A stretch of DNA of 19,804 nucleotides from assembly GCA_002365595.1 (NCBI GenBank), contig DFAM01000015.1, positions 1 to 19,804 of the forward strand. The letters are read 5' to 3'. The stretch comes from Acinetobacter sp. UBA3106. Its GTDB lineage: Bacteria; Pseudomonadota; Gammaproteobacteria; Pseudomonadales; Moraxellaceae. The notes under the pieces were generated by a model, which worked only from the letters and a program-made list of their open reading frames with translations, was not told the origin of the DNA and did not search any database. Made by a program: the position numbers and the translations under genes. Shown piece after piece: positions 1 to 7,000 of the stretch. The stretch's first letter is position 1. Every line of letters starts with the position of its first letter.

Positions 1-115
1 AGAAATGTCAGTAGAATTGATCCACCCAATCGCAATGGACCCAGGTCTACGTTTTGCGATCCGTGAAGGTGGTCGTACAGTTGGTGCTGGTGTTGTTGCT
101 AAAGTAACTGCATAA
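1..115 (+). CDS. tuf: Elongation factor Tu, C-terminal end (partial)
   Basis: These are the last 37 codons of EF-Tu, the GTPase that delivers aminoacyl-tRNA to the ribosome. The reading frame starts at base 2 and gives a C-terminal beta-barrel (domain 3) tail that includes [20 protein letters not shown], the near-universal end of bacterial EF-Tu. The 5' part lies outside the window. The TAA stop (113-115) is followed at once by an in-frame TAG (116-118), a tandem stop. Position next to tRNA-Trp and secE matches the tufB locus of gammaproteobacteria. Gammaproteobacteria usually carry a second tuf copy elsewhere, which cannot be judged here. Confidence 0.97.
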
Positions 116-140
116 TAGCAACCATAAGTTGAAATTACAG

Positions 141-162
141 ATCGGGGACTTAAGTTCCCGAT
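141..162 (+). terminator. Hairpin between tuf and tRNA-Trp
   Basis: An 11-bp inverted repeat (ATCGGGGACTT / AAGTTCCCGAT, one G-T pair) lies 25 bp past the tuf stop and 11 bp before the tRNA. It is followed by TTGTACTA rather than a run of T, so it is a weak terminator at best. It may equally be a processing stem that frees the tRNA 5' side from a tuf-tRNA transcript. Confidence 0.45.
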
Positions 163-173
163 TTGTACTAAGT

Positions 174-249
174 AGGTCAGTAGTTCAATTGGTAGAGCGT
201 CGGTCTCCAAAACCGAATGTTGGGGGTTCGAGTCCCTCCTGGCCTGCCA
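174..249 (+). tRNA. trpT: tRNA-Trp (anticodon CCA)
   Basis: This is a complete 76-nt cloverleaf. The acceptor stem AGGTCAG pairs with CTGGCCT (one G-T), followed by discriminator G and an encoded CCA (247-249). The D-arm contains GTTCAATTGGTAGAGC. The anticodon stem TCGGT/ACCGA encloses loop CTCCAAA with anticodon CCA at 207-209. The T-arm carries GGTTCGAGTCC. It closely resembles other gammaproteobacterial tRNA-Trp, and its place between tuf and secE is the conserved one. A T7 run follows directly, which could help end the tRNA transcript. Confidence 0.97.
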
Positions 250-256
250 TTTTTTT

Positions 257-293
257 AAAAAAAAGCTTGATGCTGGTTAAATTGTCATATAAT
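257..293 (+). promoter_or_regulatory. Candidate secE-nusG promoter with A-tract
   Basis: A perfect -10 hexamer TATAAT (288-293) is preceded at 15 bp by TTGATG (267-272). The spacing is short; reading CTTGAT as the -35 gives 16 bp. An eight-A tract (257-264) lies directly upstream of the -35, where an UP element would bind the RNA polymerase alpha subunits. The predicted start near 300 would leave a leader of about 23 nt before secE. The elements are visible in the sequence; promoter activity is inferred. Confidence 0.5.
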
Positions 294-322
294 AAGTCGC
301 GAAGCCTACGACGAGTACAAAA

Positions 323-763
323 ATGTCGAATGATAAATCGCGTGACGCCTTAAGCGAAGCGCCAATTCCACAAAGAAATAATCCTGCTGAAGTTGTTAAT
401 TCTGGTTCCCCTCTAGATATAGTTCTATGGGTTATCGCATTGATTTTATTGATTGGTGCGGCCATCGGGGGGCAGTATTTGCCAGCGTATTGGGCACCAG
501 CAAATAATGTTTGGGTGCGCGTTGGAGTAATTTTGGCTTGTATCGTAGTGGCTTTAGGTTTATTATACGCCACCCATCAAGGCAAAGGCTTTGTTCGATT
601 GTTGAAAGACGCTCGAATTGAGTTACGTCGTGTGACTTGGCCGACTAAGCAGGAAACGGTGTCCACATCTTGGCATGTTCTTGCTGTTGTTGTAATCGCA
701 GCCATTGTTTTATGGTGCTTCGATTACATTTTAGGCTGGTTAATGAAGTTTTTTATCGGGTAA
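323..763 (+). CDS. secE: Preprotein translocase subunit SecE
   Basis: SecE is the small essential subunit of the SecYEG channel in the inner membrane, clamping SecY during protein export. The 146-residue product has a polar N-terminus and three hydrophobic segments (about residues 32-53, 63-83 and 117-142). The family signature RRVTWPTKQET lies at 102-112, just before the last membrane helix. Three helices match the long gammaproteobacterial form rather than the single-helix SecE of many other bacteria. The ATG is preceded by only a weak purine-rich stretch (ACGAG), so the ribosome-binding site is poor. nusG follows 7 bp downstream, the standard secE-nusG operon. Confidence 0.96.
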   Translation: MSNDKSRDALSEAPIPQRNNPAEVVNSGSPLDIVLWVIALILLIGAAIGGQYLPAYWAPANNVWVRVGVILACIVVALGLLYATHQGKGFVRLLKDARIELRRVTWPTKQETVSTSWHVLAVVVIAAIVLWCFDYILGWLMKFFIG

Positions 764-770
764 AAGAGCT

Positions 771-1304
771 ATGAAACGTTGGTACATTATTCATGCCTAT
801 TCAGGTTATGAAAAACAAGTGATGCGTTCACTTAATGATCGAATCCAGCGTAGCGCTGTAGCCGATAGCTTTGGTGAAGTCCTGGTTCCTACCGAAGAAG
901 TGGTAGAGATGAAGGATGGCAAGAAGCGTAAATCAGAGCGTAAATTCTTTCCAGGCTATGTGTTGGTCGAAATGGAAATGAATGATGATACTTGGCACAT
1001 TGTTAAAGAATGTCCAAAAGTATTAGGCTTTATTGGTGGTACGGCTGAAAAACCGGCTCCAATTACGCAAAAAGAAGCTGATGCGATTCTTGCGCGTGTA
1101 CGCAATACTGGTGAAGCACCTCGTCCTAAGACAATGTTTGAGCCAGGTGAAGAATTACTCGTTATTGATGGTCCATTCACCGACTTTAAAGGCGTGGTAG
1201 AAGAAGTTCTTTACGAGAAGTCACGTTTAACGTTGACAATCAATGTATTCAATCGTCCAACTCAAGTTGAGCTCGAATTTCGCCAAGTCGAAAAAGCGAA
1301 CTAA
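771..1304 (+). CDS. nusG: Transcription termination/antitermination factor NusG
   Basis: NusG binds RNA polymerase and suppresses pausing. Through its C-terminal domain it contacts Rho or ribosomal protein S10 (NusE), coupling transcription with termination or translation. The 177-residue protein has the usual bacterial length. The NGN domain starts MKRWYIIHAYSGYEKQV and runs to about residue 110 with the typical FFPGYVLVEM segment. A KOW domain follows (about 125-152, containing VIDGPFTDFKGVVEE). Translation probably starts at ATG 771 behind AAAAGAG, 7 bp after the secE stop, so the two genes are likely cotranscribed. Confidence 0.97.
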   Translation: MKRWYIIHAYSGYEKQVMRSLNDRIQRSAVADSFGEVLVPTEEVVEMKDGKKRKSERKFFPGYVLVEMEMNDDTWHIVKECPKVLGFIGGTAEKPAPITQKEADAILARVRNTGEAPRPKTMFEPGEELLVIDGPFTDFKGVVEEVLYEKSRLTLTINVFNRPTQVELEFRQVEKAN

Positions 1305-1323
1305 TTTAAGTTGGATTGAAGAC

Positions 1324-1346
1324 GCCCGATTTGTAATGGATCGGGC
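1324..1346 (+). terminator. Hairpin after nusG
   Basis: A 7-bp GC-rich stem GCCCGAT/ATCGGGC with a 9-nt loop lies 20 bp after the nusG stop. The following sequence ATTGTTGTAAC is only moderately T-rich. A second, smaller hairpin GTAACA-GTCT-TGTTAC (1353-1368) follows. It could partly terminate the secE-nusG transcript before the rplK leader; a processing role is equally possible. Confidence 0.45.
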
Positions 1347-1378
1347 ATTGTTGTAACAGTCTTGTTACATAAATAATG

Positions 1379-1408
1379 TTGGGGGAGCCTAGCGGCGTTT
1401 GTACCCAG
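1379..1408 (+). promoter_or_regulatory. Candidate L1-binding autoregulatory site in the rplK leader
   Basis: Just before rplK the RNA can fold as TGGG (1380-1383), GGA, GCC (1387-1389), loop TAGC, GGC (1394-1396), an unpaired GTTTGTA, then CCCA (1404-1407). A short helix broken by an asymmetric internal loop near a GGGAGCC-type sequence is the kind of mimic of the 23S rRNA L1 site by which L1 represses translation of its own operon in E. coli. The L1 gene is second in this transcript. The fold is seen; L1 binding is inferred. The downstream purines AGAGG (1407-1411) form the rplK Shine-Dalgarno and overlap the edge of the structure. Confidence 0.5.
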
Positions 1409-1420
1409 AGGTAATTTGAA

Positions 1421-1849
1421 ATGGCTAAGAAGATTGACGGCTATATCAAGCTGCAAGTTCCAGCTGGTAAAGCGAATCCATCTCCACCGATTGGTCCTGC
1501 ACTAGGTCAACGTGGTGTTAACATCATGGCATTCTGTAAAGAATTCAATGCTGCTACACAAAAAGTTGAAGCTGGTCTTCCAATTCCTGTAGTGATCACT
1601 GTGTACAACGACAAGTCGTTCACATTCATTATGAAAACTCCACCTGCTGCGATTCTTCTTAAGAAAGCTGCTGGTATTCAAAAGGGTTCAGCTGTACCTA
1701 ACAAAACTAAAGTTGGTAAGTTGACTCGCGCTCAATTAGAAGAAATTGCGACTACTAAAGAACCAGATTTAACTGGTGCTGATTTAGACGCACGTGTACG
1801 TACCATTGCTGGTTCTGCGCGTTCTATGGGCTTGGAAGTGGAGCTATAA
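1421..1849 (+). CDS. rplK: 50S ribosomal protein L11
   Basis: L11 sits at the base of the L7/L12 stalk on 23S rRNA helices 43/44, in the GTPase-associated centre, and is needed for RelA activation and release-factor function. The 142-residue product has the expected length. Its N-terminal domain opens with GYIKLQVPAGKANPSPPIGPA, cut here at 20 residues, including the proline-rich thiostrepton-contact segment. The RNA-binding C-terminal domain follows with KTPPAAILLKKAAG. AGAGG lies 9 nt before the ATG. The rplA start codon follows 3 bp after the stop, and the GGAG at the end of rplK serves as its ribosome-binding site, which implies translational coupling. Confidence 0.98.
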   Translation: MAKKIDGYIKLQVPAGKANPSPPIGPALGQRGVNIMAFCKEFNAATQKVEAGLPIPVVITVYNDKSFTFIMKTPPAAILLKKAAGIQKGSAVPNKTKVGKLTRAQLEEIATTKEPDLTGADLDARVRTIAGSARSMGLEVEL

Positions 1850-1852
1850 GAC

Positions 1853-2548
1853 ATGGCTAAATTAACTAAACGTCAAAAAGCCATTGCTGCTGCTGTAGAA
1901 GCACACAAAGTTTACACTTTGGAAGAAGCAGTACAAGTTTTAACTAACCTTCCTGCTGTTAAATTCAAAGAATCTTTGGATGTTTCAGTAAACCTAGGTG
2001 TTGACCCTCGTAAATCTGACCAAGTTGTTCGTGGCGCGACTACACTTCCTGCAGGTACTGGTAAAACTGTACGTGTTGCTGTGTTTGCTCAAGGCGCTGC
2101 TGCTGAAGCTGCTAAAGCTGAAGGCGCTGACATCGTTGGTTTTGATGACCTTGCTGAAAGCATTCAAGCGGGTAACCTTGACTTTGACGTAGTCATTGCT
2201 GCTCCAGATGCAATGCGCGTTGTTGGTAAGTTGGGTACGATTCTTGGTCCACGTGGCTTAATGCCAAACCCTAAAGTGGGTACAGTAACTCCTGACGTAG
2301 CTGGCGCTGTTAAAAACGCTAAAGCTGGTCAAGCACGTTACCGTGTAGACAAAGCGGGTATTATCCACGCTGCGATCGGTCAAGTTGGCTTTGAAGCTGC
2401 TGCTGTTCGTCAAAACGTTGAAGCGCTTATCGCTGACCTTAAGAAAGCAAAACCTGCTACTTCTAAAGGTGTTTACATCAAAAAGATCACTTTGAGCTCA
2501 ACTATGGGTCCTGGTCTTACTATTGATGTAGCAAACGTTTCTAACTAA
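1853..2548 (+). CDS. rplA: 50S ribosomal protein L1
   Basis: L1 forms the mobile L1 stalk at the ribosomal E site, helps move deacylated tRNA, and in enterobacteria represses its own operon by binding the rplK leader. The 231-residue length is standard. Visible landmarks are the N-terminal KLTKRQKAI, the domain-II segment LGTILGPRGLMPNPKVGTVT (the family signature), and the C-terminal STMGPGLTIDV. The gene follows rplK by 3 bp and uses the GGAG inside the last rplK codons as ribosome-binding site. Its stop codon lies inside a small hairpin, CTAAGT-TTTA-ACTTAG (2545-2560). No sign of truncation. Confidence 0.98.
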   Translation: MAKLTKRQKAIAAAVEAHKVYTLEEAVQVLTNLPAVKFKESLDVSVNLGVDPRKSDQVVRGATTLPAGTGKTVRVAVFAQGAAAEAAKAEGADIVGFDDLAESIQAGNLDFDVVIAAPDAMRVVGKLGTILGPRGLMPNPKVGTVTPDVAGAVKNAKAGQARYRVDKAGIIHAAIGQVGFEAAAVRQNVEALIADLKKAKPATSKGVYIKKITLSSTMGPGLTIDVANVSN

Positions 2549-2580
2549 GTTTTAACTTAGACAGAATTTTAAAGCCCTGA

Positions 2581-2611
2581 GTAAGTTTTAAAGCACTGCT
2601 TTAAAACTTAC
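2581..2611 (+). promoter_or_regulatory. 14-bp perfect hairpin between rplA and rplJ
   Basis: GTAAGTTTTAAAGC (2581-2594) and its exact complement (2598-2611) are separated by only ACT. The stem is too long and the tail too T-poor (GCAAGAG) for a standard intrinsic terminator. It is directly followed by a second hairpin with outer stem GCAAGA/TCTTGC (2612-2640) and inner GAAA/TTTC. A third, with an 8-bp arm capped by GTAA inside a CTTTGA/TCAAAG stem, spans 2654-2690. A double-stranded RNase III-type processing point or a pause/attenuation element between the L11-L1 and L10-L12 cistrons would fit; neither is shown. Confidence 0.55.
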
Positions 2612-2691
2612 GCAAGAGAAACCGGTTTCGGGAATCTTGCGAACTTAGGCAAACTTTGAATTGATAAATGTAAATTTGTCAGCGTCAAAGA

Positions 2692-2845
2692 CCTCAGGCG
2701 AGGGGAGTTTTATGCTTCTCTCTTAATATTCCAGCCTGCGTAGACGCGGTGGTGTGATTTGTTCATCCTCCGCGTGTGAGTCCAGTGATGGTCTCACGAA
2801 TTGGGAGTGTACTTCGCGTAAGTACATAAATCACCGTTAGGAGGT
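2692..2845 (+). promoter_or_regulatory. L10-type ribosomal protein leader upstream of rplJ
   Basis: The nested stems visible here are CAGGC (2695-2699)/GCCTG (2734-2738) enclosing an 8-bp GAGGGGAG/CTTCTCTC hairpin; ACGCGG (2744-2749)/CCGCGT (2770-2775); GTGAG/CTCAC (2776-2797); and TGTACTT-CGCGT-AAGTACA (2808-2826). They end at the strong ribosome-binding site TAGGAGG (2838-2844). A long folded leader upstream of rplJ is where the L10(L12)4 complex represses its own synthesis in E. coli, so the position and structure support the same role here. Exact limits are approximate; a covariance-model match to the L10 leader family would settle it. Confidence 0.7.
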
Positions 2846-2851
2846 TTTACA

Positions 2852-3358
2852 ATGGCTCTTCTTATCGAAGGCAAAAAACAGATCGTAGCTGAAGTAGCTG
2901 AAGTTGCTTCTACTGCATTTGCTGCTGTTGTTGCTGACTATCAAGGTTTAACTGTTGAGCAATTAACTGCTCTTCGTGTTGAAGCTCGTAAGTTAGGTGT
3001 TGCTACACGTGTTGTACGTAATACTTTGGCTAAACGCGCTCTTCAAGATACTCAATTCAATATCTTGAACGACAACCTTGTTGGCCCAACAATCTTAGCT
3101 TTCTCAACTTCTGAAGACGACATGGGCGCTGCTGCTCGTTTGTTCGAAGAATTTGCGAAAACTAACAAAGCATTTGAACTTAAAGCTGCTGCATTTGACG
3201 GTAAGGTTTATCAAGGTGCTGAAGTTAGCGTAATCGCGAATCTTCCGAACCAAGAAAAAGCGCTTACTATGCTTGCAAACGTTCTTCAAGCTCCTATTTC
3301 GAAATTGGGTCGCCTTATTACAGCGCTCAAAGAGAAAAACGAGTCAGAAGCTGCATAA
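2852..3358 (+). CDS. rplJ: 50S ribosomal protein L10
   Basis: L10 anchors the L7/L12 dimers to the 50S stalk base, and with L12 represses its own mRNA in E. coli. The 168-residue protein has the family N-terminus MALLIEGKKQIVAEVAEVA, the RNA-binding domain with YQGLTVEQLTALR and RVVRNTLAKRAL, and an alpha-helical C-terminus (about 135-165) that would bind L12 dimers. The start is fixed by a strong TAGGAGG 7 nt upstream. rplL follows after 48 bp. The long leader before the gene is the expected control region for rplJL. Confidence 0.98.
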   Translation: MALLIEGKKQIVAEVAEVASTAFAAVVADYQGLTVEQLTALRVEARKLGVATRVVRNTLAKRALQDTQFNILNDNLVGPTILAFSTSEDDMGAAARLFEEFAKTNKAFELKAAAFDGKVYQGAEVSVIANLPNQEKALTMLANVLQAPISKLGRLITALKEKNESEAA

Positions 3359-3406
3359 GCTTAAATTCACTTTCACACCATTCAATACCCATTTGGAGTT
3401 ACTCTC

Positions 3407-3775
3407 ATGGCTTTAACAAACGAAGAAATCTTAAACGCAGTTGCTGAAAAAACTGTTCTTGAACTTGTTGAACTTATCTCTGCTTTTGAAGAAAAATTCA
3501 ACGTATCTGCTGCTGCTGTAGCTGTTGCTGCTGGTCCAGCTGCTGGTGCTGCTGTTGAAGAACAAACTGAATTCAACGTTGAGTTGACTTCTTTCGGTGC
3601 TAACAAAGTAGCTGTAATTAAAGCAGTTCGTGAAATCACTGGTCTTGGCTTGAAAGAAGCTAAAGACATGGTTGAAGGCGCTCCTTCAGTTCTTAAAGAA
3701 GGCGTTTCTAAAGAAGAAGCTGACGAACTTAAGAAAAAACTTGAAGAAACTGGTGCTACAGTTACTGTTAAGTAA
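3407..3775 (+). CDS. rplL: 50S ribosomal protein L7/L12
   Basis: L7/L12 is the multicopy, flexible stalk protein that recruits and stimulates translational GTPases such as EF-Tu, EF-G and IF2. The 122-residue, acidic, alanine-rich product shows an N-terminal dimerisation/L10-binding domain (1-33), a flexible Ala/Gly hinge around AAGPAAGAAVEEQ, and a C-terminal domain with KVAVIKAVREITGLGLKEAK and a GATVTVK tail. TTGGAG lies about 8 nt before the ATG. Synthesis in excess over L10 would need its own efficient initiation. The 48-bp rplJ-rplL spacer holds little besides that site. Confidence 0.98.
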   Translation: MALTNEEILNAVAEKTVLELVELISAFEEKFNVSAAAVAVAAGPAAGAAVEEQTEFNVELTSFGANKVAVIKAVREITGLGLKEAKDMVEGAPSVLKEGVSKEEADELKKKLEETGATVTVK

Positions 3776-3814
3776 TTTCGATCGGGGTCTAATTTTAAAT
3801 TGACCCCAAAAATT

Positions 3815-3845
3815 GGCTGATGGCTCTTGGGTCATCAGCCTTTTT
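3815..3845 (+). terminator. Intrinsic terminator/attenuator between rplL and rpoB
   Basis: A 10-bp stem GGCTGATGGC/GTCATCAGCC (3815-3824 with 3831-3840, one G-T) with a TCTTGG loop is followed by TTTTTGCG, a proper rho-independent terminator. An extra hairpin GGGGTC/GACCCC (3784-3807) lies just upstream. E. coli has a partial terminator at the same place that lowers rpoBC expression relative to ribosomal proteins. The same role is inferred because rpoB needs either read-through or a promoter downstream. Confidence 0.8.
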
Positions 3846-4079
3846 GCGTTACAATTATCGGCTCGATTTTTGTTTGATTGGTGTAAAAAAGCATCAATTT
3901 TTATAATAATCAATAATATCAAACATTTACCAATATTTTTTAGATTTGAAAATATTGCTAAGCGTTTTAATACCACTAAAAATTGCAGCATTTGTAAAAA
4001 GTGGTGGCCATATCGGCCTGTGTAATTCCTTCTGAGCCCGTTCTGCAGGCGGGCTTAGTTTACTTTCCGAGGACTCCAG
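3846..4079 (+). promoter_or_regulatory. rpoB upstream region: candidate promoter and hairpins
   Basis: This AT-rich spacer holds no convincing gene. It contains a perfect -10 TATAAT (3902-3907) with TTGGTG (3878-3883) at 18 bp, a possible promoter for rpoBC. An AT-rich 9-bp hairpin CAATATTTT/AAAATATTG spans 3931-3957, and a small GGCC-ATATC-GGCC fold lies at 4006-4018. A GC-rich hairpin AGCCCG/CGGGCT (4035-4055) ends 13 nt before the rpoB ribosome-binding site GAGGA (4069-4073). The hairpins may mark RNA processing or slow ribosome access. All are seen in sequence; function is inferred. Confidence 0.4.
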
Positions 4080-7000
4080 ATGGCATACTCATATACCGAA
4101 AAGAAACGGATCCGTAAGAATTTTGGTAAATTGCCTAGCGTCATGGATGCTCCGTACTTGCTTTCGATTCAGGTCGACTCGTACCGGACATTCTTACAAG
4201 ATGGCAAAACACCAAAAAACCGCGAAGATATCGGTCTCCAAGCCGCATTTCGTTCAGTTTTTCCTATTGAAAGTTATTCTGGCAATGCTGCTTTAGAATT
4301 TGTTGAGTATAGTCTTGGTAAGCCTGAGTTTGACGTGCGTGAATGTATTTTGCGCGGTTCAACTTATGCAGCACCAATGCGTGTAAAAATTCGTCTGATC
4401 ATTAAAGATCGCGAAACGAAATCAATTAAAGACGTACGTGAACAAGAAGTGTACATGGGTGAAATGCCACTCATGACAGAAAACGGTACTTTTGTCATCA
4501 ATGGTACTGAACGTGTAATCGTATCTCAATTACACCGTTCACCAGGTGTGTTCTTTGACCACGATAAAGGCAAAACACATTCTAGCGGTAAAGTTCTTTA
4601 TTCTGCACGTATCATTCCTTACCGTGGTTCATGGTTGGATTTTGAATTCGATGCCAAAGACCTCGTCTATGTACGTATTGACCGTCGTCGTAAATTACTT
4701 GCGACTGTGGTGCTTCGTGCGTTGGGTTATAGCAACGAACAAATCCTCGATATGTTCTACGAAAAAGTACCTGTGTATCTTGACATGGGTAGCTATCAAA
4801 TTGACCTTGTACCAGAACGTCTGCGTGGCGAAATGGCGCAATTCGACATTGCTGACAAAGACGGCAAAGTGATTGTTGAACAAGGTAAACGTATCAATGC
4901 ACGTCACGTACGTCAAATGGAAGCAGCAGGCTTAGAAAAACTTTCTGTTCCTGATGAATACCTGTATGAACGTATTGTTGCTGAAGACGTTGCTCTACGT
5001 GACGGCGAAGTCATTGCAGCCAATACCGTATTGAGCCATGAAATCATGGTGAAATTGGCTGAAGGTGGCGTAAAACAATTTAACGTATTGTTCACCAATG
5101 ACATCGACCGCGGTTCATTCATTGCTGACTCTTTACGTGCGGATACTACAACTGGTCGTGAAGAAGCACTGGTAGAAATCTACAAAGTAATGCGTCCAGG
5201 CGAGCCACCAACAAAAGAAGCTGCTGAAAACTTATTCAACAACTTGTTCTTCTCTTCTGAACGTTATGACTTGTCTCCAGTCGGTCGTATGAAGTTCAAC
5301 CGTCGTTTGGGTCGTCCTTACGAAGTGGGTACAGATCAGAAGTCTCGCGAAGTTGAAGGCATTCTCTCGAACGAAGATATCACTGATGTATTAAAAACAT
5401 TAGTGGAAATCCGTAACGGTAAAGGTGAAGTCGACGATATCGATCACTTGGGTAACCGTCGCGTTCGTTCTGTTGGTGAAATGACAGAAAACCAATTCCG
5501 TGTAGGTCTGGTTCGTGTAGAACGTGCTGTTAAAGAACGTTTAAGCCAAGCTGAAACTGACAATCTGTCTCCGCAAGATTTAATCAATGCGAAGCCAGTG
5601 GCTGCTGCAATCAAAGAATTCTTTGGTTCAAGCCAGTTGTCACAGTTCATGGACCAAAACAACCCGTTGTCTGAAATTACACACAAACGTCGTGTATCAG
5701 CGCTCGGTCCTGGTGGTTTGACTCGTGAACGTGCCGGCTTTGAAGTACGTGACGTACATCAAACTCACTACGGTCGTGTATGTCCAATTGAAACACCGGA
5801 AGGTCCAAACATTGGTTTGATCAACTCGCTTTCTGTTTATGCGAAATGTAACAACTTCGGTTTCCTGGAAACGCCATACCGTAAAGTTGTTGATGGCCGT
5901 GTAACGGATGAGGTTGAATACCTGTCTGCGATTGAAGAAGTGGGCACTGTGATTGCACAGGCCGATTCTGCAATGGATAAAGATGGCAACCTGACTGAAG
6001 AATTCGTATCTGTTCGTCATCAAGGTGACTTCGTACGTATTCCGCCTGAAAAAGTAACGCATATGGATGTATCTGCTCAGCAGGTTGTATCTGTAGCAGC
6101 GTCACTGATTCCATTCCTTGAACACGATGATGCCAACCGTGCATTGATGGGTTCAAACATGCAACGTCAGGCAGTACCTACGTTGATCGCTGACAAGCCG
6201 CTTGTTGGTACAGGTATGGAAGCAAACGTAGCGCACGACTCAGGTGTATGTGTTCTTGCGAAACGTGGTGGTCGTATCGAATTTGTTGACGCTTCTCGTG
6301 TCGTGATTCGTGTCAATGAAGAAGAAATGATCGCTGGTGAAGCAGGTGTAGATATCTACAACCTGATCAAATACACACGTTCGAACCAGAATACTTGTAT
6401 CAACCAAAAAGTTCTTGTGAAATTGGGTGATAAAGTCGGTCGTGGTGATGTATTGGCTGACGGTCCATCGACTGATGGCGGTGAGCTTGCGCTAGGTCAA
6501 AACATGCGCGTTGCGTTCATGACCTGGAACGGTTACAACTACGAAGACTCGATCTTGTTATCTGAGCGTGTTCTTCAGGAAGACCGTTTAACCTCGATTC
6601 ACATTCAAGAATTGTCATGTGTAGCACGTGATACCAAGTTAGGTGCAGAAGAAATTACTGCCGATATTCCTAACGTAGGTGAAGCTGCGCTGTCTAAACT
6701 GGATGAATCGGGTATCGTTTATATCGGTGCTGAAGTGACTGCGGGTGACATCCTGGTAGGTAAAGTAACGCCTAAAGGTGAGACCCAGTTGACTCCGGAA
6801 GAAAAATTGCTTCGTGCAATCTTCGGTGAAAAAGCAGCTGACGTAAAAGATTCATCTTTACGCGTGTCTTCAGGCGTGAAAGGTACAGTGATTGACGTTC
6901 AAGTGTTTACACGTGATGGTCTTGAAAAAGACGAACGTGCTCAAGCAATTGAAAAAGCACAGCTTGACGCTTACCGTAAAGACTTGAAAGAAGAATACAA

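Noticed and set aside
129..353. 74-codon open frame over tRNA-Trp
   Set aside because: It runs through the tRNA and the secE promoter and into secE in another frame. It has no ribosome-binding site and no recognisable family.
1351..1377. Promoter TTGTAA / AATAAT before rplK
   Set aside because: 15-bp spacing and a start inside the supposed L1 site make it too weak to list as a feature, though some promoter here is likely by analogy with E. coli.
3686..3991. Antisense 101-codon frame after rplL
   Set aside because: Overlaps the rplL end, the terminator and the spacer. There is no start signal, and the protein has no recognisable features.
3813..4025. 70-codon open frame between rplL and rpoB
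   Set aside because: It begins inside the terminator stem and has no ribosome-binding site. Its composition follows the AT-rich spacer, so it is probably chance.
5697..6156. Pair of antisense frames over 100 codons inside rpoB
   Set aside because: Typical shadow frames of a long, strongly codon-biased gene; no initiation signals.
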